Below, piece after piece: positions 1 through 9,258 of a stretch of DNA of 64,000 bases. Location of the stretch: assembly GCF_900103815.1 (NCBI RefSeq), contig NZ_FNHZ01000001.1, forward strand, positions 757,715 through 821,714, given 5' to 3'. This stretch comes from Lachnospira pectinoschiza (GTDB lineage Bacteria; Bacillota; Clostridia; Lachnospirales; Lachnospiraceae). The position numbers and the translations under genes are program-made. The notes under the pieces are model-generated. The model did no database searches. It was not told the DNA's origin and saw nothing but the letters and a program-made list of their open reading frames with translations. The first letter of the stretch is position 1. Each line of letters begins with the position of its first letter.

Positions 1-757
1 AGAAGACATAAAGGTAATTTTAAAGAGAGCCGTTTATGATGAAGTTAATGGTATGGGTTCCTATAATGCTGAAATTGATGAAGAGGCACTTGATTTTCTA
101 GCAGATATTTCTAATGGAGATGCTAGAAGCGCTCTAAATGCCATTGAGCTTGGCATTTTAACAACAGATAAAAGCGAAGATGGAAAGATACATATCGATA
201 TAGAAGTAGCACAAAACTGTATTCAAAAAAGGGCAGTAAGATATGATAGTGACGGGGATAATCACTATGATACAATTTCAGCTTTTATAAAGAGTATGAG
301 AGGTTCAGACCCAGATGCAGTTGCTTATTATCTAGCTAAGATGCTTTATGCTGGGGAAGATATAAAGTTTATTGCTAGAAGAATTATGATTTGTGCTAGT
401 GAAGATGTAGGAATGGCAGATCCTAATGCACTAAATGTTGCAGTTTCTGCCTGCCTTGCAGTTGAAAGAGTGGGTATGCCAGAGGCTAGAATAATCTTAG
501 CAGAGGCAGCTATTTATATAGCCAAGGCGCCAAAGAGTAATGCAAGTTATATGGCAATTGATAGAGCTCTAGAATTTGTAAAGACTCATAAGCAGGTGCC
601 GGTGCCAACACATTTGCAAGACGCCCATTATAAGGGGGCCGCAAAGCTTGGACATGGAGTTGGTTATAAGTATCCACATGCCTATCCAGGACATTTCGTG
701 GAGCAGCAGTATTTGCCAGACGAATACAAAGAGGAGAAGTTTTATATTGAAGAGTAG
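1..757 (+). CDS. rarA: Replication-associated recombination protein A, C-terminal part (5' end outside window)
   Basis: The open frame enters from the left edge (first full codon at position 2) and has no start here, so only the C-terminal ~250 residues are visible. RarA/MgsA is a clamp-loader-like AAA+ ATPase acting at stalled replication forks. The visible part begins in the AAA+ lid region ('NGDARSALNAIELGI', the sensor-2 type motif of clamp loaders). It continues through the helical C-terminal domain that mediates tetramerisation, with the family-typical stretches 'SMRGSDPDAVAYYLAKML' and 'RRIMICASEDVGMADP'. The Walker A and B motifs lie upstream of the window. It ends 42 bases before the next gene, which has its own GGAGG site. 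Confidence 0.93.
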   Translation, partial: EDIKVILKRAVYDEVNGMGSYNAEIDEEALDFLADISNGDARSALNAIELGILTTDKSEDGKIHIDIEVAQNCIQKRAVRYDSDGDNHYDTISAFIKSMRGSDPDAVAYYLAKMLYAGEDIKFIARRIMICASEDVGMADPNALNVAVSACLAVERVGMPEARIILAEAAIYIAKAPKSNASYMAIDRALEFVKTHKQVPVPTHLQDAHYKGAAKLGHGVGYKYPHAYPGHFVEQQYLPDEYKEEKFYIEE

Positions 758-799
758 ATGCTAGATTTTTAAACTAGTTAAAAATGGGAGGGGTTCCAA

Positions 800-3700
800 A
801 TGAGAGATTATGTAAATCGTCTATCAAGAGGAAAATTTAATTTTGAAGAAAATCGACTTAAGTGTAAGGGAGAGATAGTAAGACTTGATATTGCAAAAGA
901 CCTTATAACTGAGTCTAGCTTTGAATTAGAGGCATCAAATCCATTGAGAGGAATGGTTTTTGCCTCTGATTTAAGAGTGGAAATTATTGATAAGAATTTT
1001 GCCGGAACTAATATAGTTATTAGATATAGAGTGGATGGCAGGGATTTAAAGAAAAAGGAGAGTTTAGAGGGAAAGTTTGTGGTTATTAGTGAAGCTGGCG
1101 AACTTGAAATCCCTTACTCTTTTAAGTGCATTGAAAAGTTTGTGGAGACTAGTCTTGGTAATGCATCTAATCTCTTTCATTTTACAAACCTCTACCAAAC
1201 AGCCCCAAGCGAGGCTATGGAAATCTTTTTTAGTCCAGATTTTAAGGATATCTTTTTGGAAAATGATGAAAAGCTATCTAATATTTACGATGCCCTAAAG
1301 AATCGTGAGCACGGACTAGAATCTATTGAAGAGTTTTTAATTGCCCTAAATAAGAAGGTGGCAACTAGCTTTAAGCTAGCTGAAACTAAGAAAATCTATG
1401 AATGCCCAAACAGTAATCTTAAAGACTTTTTTGTAATAAAAAAATCGGGCTGGGGAAATTTTAAACTCGATTTATCTTGTGATGAGGAATTTATTAAGCT
1501 AGAGAATACTAGCTTAAATCAGGATGATTTCACAGGAGATATCTGCGAAGTTGAATATTTTATTGATGTAGAAAAATTACATAAGGGTAATAATTTTGCA
1601 AAAATACGACTTCGTTCTTTTAACGTAAATCTAGATTATATCATTGAAATTAAAGAGGATACACAGATTCTAAAATCTGAAGAAAAAACTAGACATAAAG
1701 AAAGTAAGCTTGCCTATAAGCATCTAGTTATGGAGTATCTTGATTACAGAATGAATATTATTCGACGTGATGATTTTATAAGTCACGTAAGAGAAATTGT
1801 AAATAAATATTATTCTTCTACAAAGGGAGATATATTTTTAAAACTAGCCCTTGCCCAGAGCTTTGTAATTACTGGGGAGGATGATCTAGCCTCAGAGATT
1901 ATTGAAGAGGTAAAGGTAGAAGCTCTAGCTAGTATGCACTCAAACCCTGTAAATTACGCTTATTTTCTCTATGTAAATAGTCTACTTTTAAAGTCAGGAG
2001 ATTACACAAGAAAGGTAATAAATCAGGTTAGGGGAATCTATGAAAGCGGCAATAAGAGCTGGCAGATTCTCTGGGTTTTATTCTATCTTAATACAGAAAA
2101 TGAGAAGAATAGAAGTATAAGACTAGTTCGCCTAAAGGAGATTATATCAAAGGGCTGCACAAGTCCTGTTATGTATTATGAGGCCCTTAGAATCTTTAAT
2201 AGCCATCCAGAATTATTTAGAGTTCTCGACGACTTTGAGTTAAAGGTTGTAACCTTTGGTATTCGCCACAGTGCGATTCATGAAAATCTTGCAAGACAGA
2301 TTGCTGATGTGGTGGATGAGCTTAAGTATGCAAGTAACGAGCAGCTAGCAATTTTAAAGATTCTTTATAACATGTATAAGCTTGATAGCATTTTAGAGCC
2401 ACTAGTAAAGCACCTAGTTAGAGCAGGCCTTGATAGTGAGGATAACAACCACTATATCGAGCTTGCCATTGTAAAGGGCTTTAAGATAACAAGAATTTAT
2501 GAGTATTATATTTCTAGCTGTCCTAGGTCTATGAATGTGGTATTTCCTAAGCCTGTGCTTATGTATTTTATGTATGATAACTCTTTATCTAGAGAGGATA
2601 AGGCTTTCCTTTATGCCAATATTCTAGATAATAAGGGAGTTTATAAGGAAGAGTATGAGGCTTATGAAAGAATTATAGAAAACTTTGCAATTGAACAACT
2701 AAAGCTTGGCTTTATAAACGAGGATATGTCCATTATTTACAAAAATGTATTGAGAGGGGAACTTGTAAACGAGGACAACGCAAACTTTATATCCATTCTT
2801 AATTACATCAATAAAATCACTGTTAAGGATAAGAAAGTTAAGGCGGTAGTGGTTAAGCTAACAGAAAAAGCTAGCCTTGATTTTTACGAGCTTAAGCAGG
2901 GAGTTTGCTATATTCCAATTTATACTAATAACTCTGCCATCTGCTTTTTATGCGAGGATGGAGTTATTAGAAAAGAGGGCATAGAGCATGAAATCAAACC
3001 TTTAATGACAGATATGGTTTCTATGAATACCCTTAGACAATTTGATATTTCAAACGAAGGCTTTTTGATTAACTGGGCTTATGATAGTCACAAAAAGGGG
3101 GATAAATCTGAGGAAACCCTTGGTGGATATAAATACATTTTAGTTAATCCACTTATGGACTATAACTTTAAGCTAAAGGTTAATTCATGGCTTATTAAAT
3201 ATTATTATGAATTAAATGAATTTGAAAATGCAGAAAGTGTATTAGCCCTACTTATTAAGTCAAAGCTAAAAAGAGAAGATGGCATTAGACTTATTGAGAT
3301 AGCTCTAAATAATAAGCTCTATGATGAGGCCTATGAATTGGGGCAGGAATATGGCTTTAGAGGAGTTTATCCTGCTAAGCTACTTAGACTTACAGATCAT
3401 TTAATTACAAATAATAATTTTGAGGAATCTAAGGAACTAGACTTTATTGCAAGTTACCTCTTTGCAAACAGAGTTTATAATGAGGACTTGCTTATATACA
3501 TGCTAAGATATGCTTCTTGTTCTAATGAGGACTTTTACAAGTTGTGGAAGACCTGCCAAAACTTCGGCCTTGATGTCACAGAACTTTCTGAAAGAGTCAT
3601 TATTCAGATGATGTTTAGTGGGGTTCATAATGGCAGACTAACAGAAGTCTTTACAGATTACTACAGCCACCACGGCATTAAGCTTATTACAAAGGCTTAC

Positions 3701-4363
3701 CTAGCCTATAATTCCTACCTCTTTATTGTTAAGGGTAAGAAGGCAAACGAGGTTATCTATAAGGTAATTGAAAGAAGTATTGCTGAAAATGTAGGTCTTG
3801 CAGATATATGTTACGTGGCTTATTTAAAAGAAATTTCAAGAAAGCCAGAGCTACTAAAGGAAGAGGAAAGAAGGGGACTTGCTCAAAAGGTTATAGATTA
3901 CCTTTGCAAGAAAAATATTATGCTTAGCTTTTATTCTAACCTAAGCAATTACCTTAGACTTCCTTATAACCTAGTGGGAGCAACGATTCTTGAATGCATA
4001 GCAAGCCCAAATCATAAAGTAATGATTCATTACATTTTAAATGAGTCTTCTACTAAGTTTACTAGTGAGCTTATGAACTCTACGGATTTCGGTCTATTTA
4101 CATATAAATTTAATCTCTTCTACGGAGATAGCTTAAGGTATTACTTCACTATTGAAGGCGAGGGAAAATGTACTAAGACCGCCGAGAATACAATAGAGTT
4201 TACTAATCTATTTGGGGAGACAAGCAGGGGCCGTTTTGATAATATTAACGACTGCTTTGCTAGCAACGAACTTAGAGATTACATGACTTTAAGAAGGGTT
4301 ATGGAAAGTTATTTGGTTGAGGATTTTGTAGTTGATGAGACGTTTAAGATGCGAAAGGATTAA
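800..4363 (+). CDS. Large helical-repeat protein of unknown function (DUF5717-like)
   Basis: A 1187-residue protein starting at an ATG behind GGGAGGGG. The first ~300 residues look beta-rich, possibly two Ig-like sandwiches. From about residue 300 the sequence is a long run of amphipathic helices with Tyr/Leu/Glu spacing typical of TPR-like solenoids, and the last ~100 residues look beta-rich again. I see no signal peptide, transmembrane segment or catalytic motif, so it is probably cytoplasmic and protein-binding. Size, composition and the following gene match my recollection of Lachnospiraceae DUF5717 proteins. It is first in a four-gene run (3 bases to the next start), which suggests a single complex. 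Function unknown. Confidence 0.75.
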   Translation: MRDYVNRLSRGKFNFEENRLKCKGEIVRLDIAKDLITESSFELEASNPLRGMVFASDLRVEIIDKNFAGTNIVIRYRVDGRDLKKKESLEGKFVVISEAGELEIPYSFKCIEKFVETSLGNASNLFHFTNLYQTAPSEAMEIFFSPDFKDIFLENDEKLSNIYDALKNREHGLESIEEFLIALNKKVATSFKLAETKKIYECPNSNLKDFFVIKKSGWGNFKLDLSCDEEFIKLENTSLNQDDFTGDICEVEYFIDVEKLHKGNNFAKIRLRSFNVNLDYIIEIKEDTQILKSEEKTRHKESKLAYKHLVMEYLDYRMNIIRRDDFISHVREIVNKYYSSTKGDIFLKLALAQSFVITGEDDLASEIIEEVKVEALASMHSNPVNYAYFLYVNSLLLKSGDYTRKVINQVRGIYESGNKSWQILWVLFYLNTENEKNRSIRLVRLKEIISKGCTSPVMYYEALRIFNSHPELFRVLDDFELKVVTFGIRHSAIHENLARQIADVVDELKYASNEQLAILKILYNMYKLDSILEPLVKHLVRAGLDSEDNNHYIELAIVKGFKITRIYEYYISSCPRSMNVVFPKPVLMYFMYDNSLSREDKAFLYANILDNKGVYKEEYEAYERIIENFAIEQLKLGFINEDMSIIYKNVLRGELVNEDNANFISILNYINKITVKDKKVKAVVVKLTEKASLDFYELKQGVCYIPIYTNNSAICFLCEDGVIRKEGIEHEIKPLMTDMVSMNTLRQFDISNEGFLINWAYDSHKKGDKSEETLGGYKYILVNPLMDYNFKLKVNSWLIKYYYELNEFENAESVLALLIKSKLKREDGIRLIEIALNNKLYDEAYELGQEYGFRGVYPAKLLRLTDHLITNNNFEESKELDFIASYLFANRVYNEDLLIYMLRYASCSNEDFYKLWKTCQNFGLDVTELSERVIIQMMFSGVHNGRLTEVFTDYYSHHGIKLITKAYLAYNSYLFIVKGKKANEVIYKVIERSIAENVGLADICYVAYLKEISRKPELLKEEERRGLAQKVIDYLCKKNIMLSFYSNLSNYLRLPYNLVGATILECIASPNHKVMIHYILNESSTKFTSELMNSTDFGLFTYKFNLFYGDSLRYYFTIEGEGKCTKTAENTIEFTNLFGETSRGRFDNINDCFASNELRDYMTLRRVMESYLVEDFVVDETFKMRKD

Positions 4364-4366
4364 TCA

Positions 4367-5542
4367 ATGGAGAGTTTAGAAAATGTGTCAGGCTTAATAA
4401 TTGGTATGGATTTAAATGAAGACGTGGCCATGCTTAGCTACTACGATTACAACAACAATATAGTAAATCAGCTAGAATTTGATAATAGGCAGGAATATTT
4501 TCTTAATAAGCCTTTAAAGGAATTGGTTAAAGACGTGGAAGGGGTAAGAGAAGGAGAATATAGAGAGCTTACTAATCTCTTATCTAGCCTTTTAGATGCT
4601 GCGGCTAATAAAACAGGGATTAGCGTAATTTCTTGTCTAACTGTGGTGCTTCATAATTATAGCATCGACTATTTAAATGCTATTAAAAGAGTCTTTCAAA
4701 ATCTAGGGCTAAATCAGGCAAACAGCCAGGTCATTAGTAAAGGAGAGAGCTTTGCCTATTATGCATATTCTCAGAAACGCGAGTTATACATTGGGGGAGT
4801 TTGTCTTGTGGATTTTGAAGAAAATGGACTTAAATATATAAGGCTAAACTCAAAACGAAGCAACAACGTGGACTATATTATTGAGGATAAGAAAATCTAT
4901 AATTCCATTGAATTTAAAGAGGTTCTAAATAAGGAAAAGAGCTTAGAGGATGTGGAGGATTTACTTATTTCAAGCCTTAATGAATTTTTAGATAGGAAAA
5001 TGATTTCCTCAATCTATCTAACGGGAGCAGGCTTTAATACAGATAAGTTACCCAAGAATTACACTAAGTTAATTACAAGTAGAAAGAAGGCCTTTATAGG
5101 TAATAATCTTTATTCTAAGGGGGCTTGCTATTCAGCTCTTGAATATATTAGACCTAAGGTTTTTGATAATACAGTGCTTTTATCTGAGCAAAGAATTATG
5201 GTGGGCATTGAGCTTGATATTCTAGACAAAGGCGTGCCAAAGCGCTTTAGACTTATTAAGCCAGGCACTAACTGGTTTATGGCAGATAGAAGTATTGATT
5301 TTATAATTGAGGATATGAGGGAGATTAAATTGCATATTCTTACAGCAGATAATAGATTTGATGATGAATCTATTGATATATCAGATTTTCCTTATAGAGA
5401 GGGAAAGACTACTAGGATTTCTATATCTGTGAAATTCTTTTCGTCAGATAGATGCCAAATTGTAGTTAAGGATTTAGGCTTTGGAGATTTCTTTAAATCT
5501 TCTGGCAAGCTAGTTTATAAGGATTTGGATTTTGCTATTTAA
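4367..5542 (+). CDS. Actin/Hsp70-like (ASKHA-type) protein of unknown function (DUF5716-like)
   Basis: A 391-residue protein starting 3 bases after the preceding stop, so probably translationally coupled. The N-terminus 'IIGMDLNEDVAMLSYYD' resembles the phosphate-1 strand-turn-strand of actin/Hsp70 ATPases. 'SSIYLTGAGFNTDKLP' near residue 220 resembles the adenosine motif, and 'KAFIGNNLYSKGACYSAL' resembles the alanine-rich segment after it. The last ~130 residues form a beta-rich domain, placed as the substrate-binding domain is in Hsp70. This is inference from pattern; an actual fold search would decide. It pairs with the solenoid protein upstream and a TPR-like protein downstream, a combination seen with chaperone-like ATPases. 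Confidence 0.7.
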   Translation: MESLENVSGLIIGMDLNEDVAMLSYYDYNNNIVNQLEFDNRQEYFLNKPLKELVKDVEGVREGEYRELTNLLSSLLDAAANKTGISVISCLTVVLHNYSIDYLNAIKRVFQNLGLNQANSQVISKGESFAYYAYSQKRELYIGGVCLVDFEENGLKYIRLNSKRSNNVDYIIEDKKIYNSIEFKEVLNKEKSLEDVEDLLISSLNEFLDRKMISSIYLTGAGFNTDKLPKNYTKLITSRKKAFIGNNLYSKGACYSALEYIRPKVFDNTVLLSEQRIMVGIELDILDKGVPKRFRLIKPGTNWFMADRSIDFIIEDMREIKLHILTADNRFDDESIDISDFPYREGKTTRISISVKFFSSDRCQIVVKDLGFGDFFKSSGKLVYKDLDFAI

Positions 5543-5551
5543 GGAGTGCTT

Positions 5552-6379
5552 ATGAGTGGAATGATACTTTGTAGAACAAAAATGGCAACTAATCCCTACA
5601 GGGTTTATAGTACGGGGATTAGAATTTATACAAGCCAAGAGCTTTGTTACTACATTTACAACAATATTTATTTAATAGCTAATGATTTTATAGACGATAG
5701 GTTGATAGATTTTCTAAAAAATGAGCTAGGGGAAGTAAACCTTGCTAATAGACTAGATTATCTAAGAGAGAATAATGCAGGTCTTGCAGAAATGCTTGTA
5801 ACCATATTAAAGTCTATTGATTATTATACTATTGCTGAAATTGAGAAAATAAGAGAGATTCTAAATACTCTTTCAAGTCAGACACCTTTTGAAAGATTTG
5901 AAAAAAGAGCGGATAGTTATTTAAGCAATAAGTGCTATTATAGCGCCATTGACTGCTATCTTGAGATAATTAATAACTACTCTCTAGAAGATTTGGGAAG
6001 TCCTTTTTATGCAAAAATTCTTCACAACCTAGGAGTGGCTTATGCAAGGATGTTCTTATATGAAATGGCTAGAAAATATTTTGAAGAGAGCTATAAAATC
6101 AGCCAGCATGAAGAGACTAAGCGTATGCTAAAGACTTGTGATGCCTTGATACATTTATATAGCAATTTGGAAAATTTGGACATAAGCGAAGACGAATATG
6201 TTATTCGAAGTGAAATGGAGACACTTATGGATAACGCCAGATTTAGCGAAAAATTCAAGGAATTAGAGGAAGTATTTAAGTTAAAGGATGAAGGTAAAAT
6301 TTCAGAATTTAATTTGAAAATAAAGGACATTTTAGCTAAGTGGAAAGAGGAATATTTAAAATATACAGCTAGTATCTAA
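5552..6379 (+). CDS. TPR-like protein, third gene of the DUF5717/5716 operon
   Basis: A 275-residue cytoplasmic protein. AAGGAG at 5541-5546 places the start at ATG 5552; the in-frame GTG at 5546 overlaps the ribosome site itself. After an N-terminal region of unknown fold (about residues 1-105), residues ~110-190 contain two TPR-like helical hairpins ('[17 protein letters not shown]', '[18 protein letters not shown]'). A charged helical tail rich in Glu and Lys follows. The TPRs suggest docking of a partner, most simply the Hsp70-like protein encoded just upstream. I do not recognise a named family, and no catalytic residues are apparent. Confidence 0.72.
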   Translation: MSGMILCRTKMATNPYRVYSTGIRIYTSQELCYYIYNNIYLIANDFIDDRLIDFLKNELGEVNLANRLDYLRENNAGLAEMLVTILKSIDYYTIAEIEKIREILNTLSSQTPFERFEKRADSYLSNKCYYSAIDCYLEIINNYSLEDLGSPFYAKILHNLGVAYARMFLYEMARKYFEESYKISQHEETKRMLKTCDALIHLYSNLENLDISEDEYVIRSEMETLMDNARFSEKFKELEEVFKLKDEGKISEFNLKIKDILAKWKEEYLKYTASI

Positions 6380-6394
6380 TTAAAAGGAGTGGCT

Positions 6395-8077
6395 ATGGGG
6401 ATTTTCAAATTTATAAAAAAGAGCATTGATGATGAGTATGATCTAGATAATCTAGAGGACCTAGTCTATGAGGACGAGCCCTTAGATACAGACGAGAATT
6501 TAACAGACGAGGATTTTAAAAAGGACCTTAAAAGCTATGATATGGGCGAGCTTTTTGCAGGTCTTGGTTTTGATGGTTCTGGAAATAGGCTGCCAGAAGA
6601 AAGTGATGTGGCAGGCCGCAAAAAGAATGTAAAGAATCAAAAGGATTTAAGAAGGGAAGAGGAGAAATACGACGAACTTCTAAATTCTGTTCAGGCTCAA
6701 AATCTTATAAAGACCGTTGAGAAGATAAATGTTGAGGCTAACAAGGAAAAACAGAAGGAAAAAATTGAGGAAGGCCTAGAAGAGGGCAAGGACTCTTTAT
6801 ATATTAAGAATGGAAAAAAGCGACTAGACATCCAAACGGATGAGGATATTTATCAGCAAATGGGGGTTGATAATGAGAAGGAGCTTTATAGAAAACTTGA
6901 GACTAGCAAGGTGGATAGAGAAATCGACAAGCTAGAGATAGATTTGCCAGATGTTTCTAAAAAGCCAAAGGCTCTTGATAAGGTAAATACAAGTACTTTC
7001 ATGCCTCAGGATATGGAGATTTATGTTAAGAGCCAGTGCGACATTATGGAGGAGGCCTCTTCTTATGTGGAGAGAGCTAAGCTTGAATATGAGACAGTGG
7101 CTGAGTATTACGAGGATACCAATAAGATTTGCGATGCACCAACCAATATGAAGCTTAAGGTAGAGAATGCCGCGGAGCGTGTGGAAAATCTTACAACGGA
7201 TAGACGCATTAGCAGGGGTATGGGAAATCAGCTTCCTATGGAGGTCTTTAGAAAGCTAGAGAGCCTAGAAGACCAGATTCCAGGAGCTATTGATGATATC
7301 CAGAGCCAAGAGAATTATTATGAAAATGTAAAGCGAGACATGAGAATGCTTGAGGGCGAGAGAATCAATCTTAAGTCAGAGGCTAGGTCTTTAGTTAGAC
7401 GTCAGTTAAACATTAGAAGCCTTGCTATTACTACAATTATTTGCCTTATGGTGGTATTTGTGGTATTTGTTATAGCAATGTTTAAGCTTCAAGATGATGC
7501 TAACACTTTACTATTTGTTATTGTGACTGCTTTGGCAGCAGCCCTTGCACTCTTTATGTTTGCCCTTCTTCGTCGTACTGAAAGAGAAGTCTATGTGGTG
7601 GAAAATAAGATAAACAAGGCCACAACTCTTCTTAATAAGGTGAAGATTAAGTACATAAACGCTGCTAACACATTAGATTACGAGTATGCTAAGTATGATA
7701 TTACAAGTTCTTATGAGCTTGCAGAAAAATTTAAACTCTTTAATATTATGCGAGCTGATCAAAAACATCTTGTGGAGATGACTTCTGCTCTTAGTTCTGC
7801 AGAAAAAGAGCTTGAAGACATTTTACGCATGCTTGACCTTTACGATCCTCATATCTGGCTGTCTCAAGCTAGAGCCATTCTTTCTGATAAGGAAATGGTG
7901 GAGATTAGACATAAGTTAACCTCTAGAAGACAGAAGCTTCGTGGTCAGATTGAGTACAATGAGAACCGTATTAAGGAAGCTAAGAATAATATTAAAAATG
8001 TAACTAACAAAAATCCACAATATGCTGCGGATGCATTAAGGGTTGTTGAGATGTATGAGAGAAAGCATGCATTTTAA
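6395..8077 (+). CDS. Membrane protein with acidic N-terminus and coiled coils, fourth gene of the DUF5717/5716 operon
   Basis: A 560-residue protein; AAAAGGAG at 6382-6389 selects ATG 6395. The first ~190 residues are highly charged and acidic, probably disordered. A long coiled coil follows, then two adjacent hydrophobic segments at about residues 345-368 and 374-395 separated by a short polar turn, then a second coiled coil to the C-terminus. Both soluble parts should lie on the same, probably cytoplasmic, side. It could anchor the other three products of the operon to the membrane. No family is recognised. After it the sequence runs into the pheS leader without an obvious terminator. Confidence 0.72.
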   Translation: MGIFKFIKKSIDDEYDLDNLEDLVYEDEPLDTDENLTDEDFKKDLKSYDMGELFAGLGFDGSGNRLPEESDVAGRKKNVKNQKDLRREEEKYDELLNSVQAQNLIKTVEKINVEANKEKQKEKIEEGLEEGKDSLYIKNGKKRLDIQTDEDIYQQMGVDNEKELYRKLETSKVDREIDKLEIDLPDVSKKPKALDKVNTSTFMPQDMEIYVKSQCDIMEEASSYVERAKLEYETVAEYYEDTNKICDAPTNMKLKVENAAERVENLTTDRRISRGMGNQLPMEVFRKLESLEDQIPGAIDDIQSQENYYENVKRDMRMLEGERINLKSEARSLVRRQLNIRSLAITTIICLMVVFVVFVIAMFKLQDDANTLLFVIVTALAAALALFMFALLRRTEREVYVVENKINKATTLLNKVKIKYINAANTLDYEYAKYDITSSYELAEKFKLFNIMRADQKHLVEMTSALSSAEKELEDILRMLDLYDPHIWLSQARAILSDKEMVEIRHKLTSRRQKLRGQIEYNENRIKEAKNNIKNVTNKNPQYAADALRVVEMYERKHAF

Positions 8078-8098
8078 TAGATAATAAATTATAAATTA

Positions 8099-8126
8099 TT
8101 GCAAAAATTAGGGGTTGTGTTACAAT
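8099..8126 (+). promoter_or_regulatory. Candidate promoter for pheST
   Basis: TTGCAA, a 16-base spacer and TACAAT lie 67 bases before pheS. The leader contains only a small GACC...GGGTC hairpin and no T-box sequence, which is unlike trp and valS in this window. Confidence 0.5.
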
Positions 8127-8192
8127 AAGAAATGGTTTTTTGGACCTTGGAGAGGGTCAGTAAACACTACTACGTTATATTGAGGAGTTATT

Positions 8193-9212
8193 ATGAACGA
8201 GAGACTAGTAAAGCTTAAAGAGAATGCGCTTGCTAAGATTAATGAAGCTGATTCTCTTGATAAATTAAATGATATCAGAGTAGCCTTTTTAGGTAAGAAG
8301 GGTGAACTTACAGAAATACTAAAGGGAATGAAGGATGTTGCACCAGAAGAAAGACCTAAGGTTGGTCAGATTGTTAATGAAACAAGAGCAGCAATCGAGG
8401 AAGTTTTAGAAGATGCAAAGAAGAGCTTAGCTAGTAAGGCTCTTGAAGCTAAGTTAAAGTCTGAAGTAATTGATGTAACACTTCCAGCTAAGAAGACTAA
8501 TGTAGGACATAGTCATCCTAATACATTAGCTCTTGAAGAGGTTAAGAAGATTTTCGTTGGTATGGGTTATGAAGTTGTTGAAGGTCCAGAAGTTGAATAT
8601 GATTACTACAACTTCGAGGCACTTAACATTCCTGCAAACCATCCAGCTAAGGATGAACAGGATACATTCTATATTGATGAGAAGACATTACTTAGAACTC
8701 AGACTTCATCAGTTCAGGTTCATGAGATGGAAAGAGGAAAGCTCCCAATCAAGATGATTAGTCCTGGTAGAGTTTATAGAGCAGATGAAGTTGATGCTAC
8801 ACATTCACCTTGCTTCCATCAGGTTGAAGGTATGGTAATTGATGAGAATATTACATTTGCTGATTTAAAGGGTACACTTGCTGAATTTGCTAAGCAGCTC
8901 TTTGGACCAGAGACAAAGGTTAAGTTTAGACCTCATCACTTCCCATTTACAGAACCTAGTGCAGAAATGGATGTAAGCTGCTTTAAGTGCGGCGGTAAGG
9001 GTTGTCGTATGTGTAAGGGTGAAGGTTGGATTGAAATCCTTGGTTGTGGTATGATTCATCCTCACGTATTTGAAATGAGCGGCATCGATAAGGATAAGTA
9101 CACAGGATTTGCATTTGGTATCGGCTTAGAGAGAATTGCACTTCTTAAGTATGAAATCGATGATATGAGACTTCTATACGAGAATGATGAAAGATTCTTA
9201 AAGCAGTTCTAA
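8193..9212 (+). CDS. pheS: Phenylalanine--tRNA ligase alpha subunit
   Basis: A 339-residue protein of usual length for bacterial PheS, behind TGAGGAG. It forms the catalytic core of the alpha2-beta2 enzyme that charges tRNA-Phe. After the N-terminal coiled coil (about residues 1-95), class II motif 2 is seen as '[17 protein letters not shown]' and motif 3 as '[18 protein letters not shown]'. '[19 protein letters not shown]' is the family signature before motif 1. A four-cysteine cluster ('[16 protein letters not shown]') may bind zinc, as in some Firmicute PheS proteins. It is followed after 46 bases by pheT. Confidence 0.97.
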   Translation: MNERLVKLKENALAKINEADSLDKLNDIRVAFLGKKGELTEILKGMKDVAPEERPKVGQIVNETRAAIEEVLEDAKKSLASKALEAKLKSEVIDVTLPAKKTNVGHSHPNTLALEEVKKIFVGMGYEVVEGPEVEYDYYNFEALNIPANHPAKDEQDTFYIDEKTLLRTQTSSVQVHEMERGKLPIKMISPGRVYRADEVDATHSPCFHQVEGMVIDENITFADLKGTLAEFAKQLFGPETKVKFRPHHFPFTEPSAEMDVSCFKCGGKGCRMCKGEGWIEILGCGMIHPHVFEMSGIDKDKYTGFAFGIGLERIALLKYEIDDMRLLYENDERFLKQF

Positions 9213-9258
9213 CTTTAGGAATTTAAATAAGAAAAGCAACTAAAAGGGAGATTAAATC

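Noticed and set aside
8127..8192. T-box leader for pheST
   Set aside because: The leader is only ~65 nt and contains no GGTGG T-box motif or stem I, unlike trp and valS.
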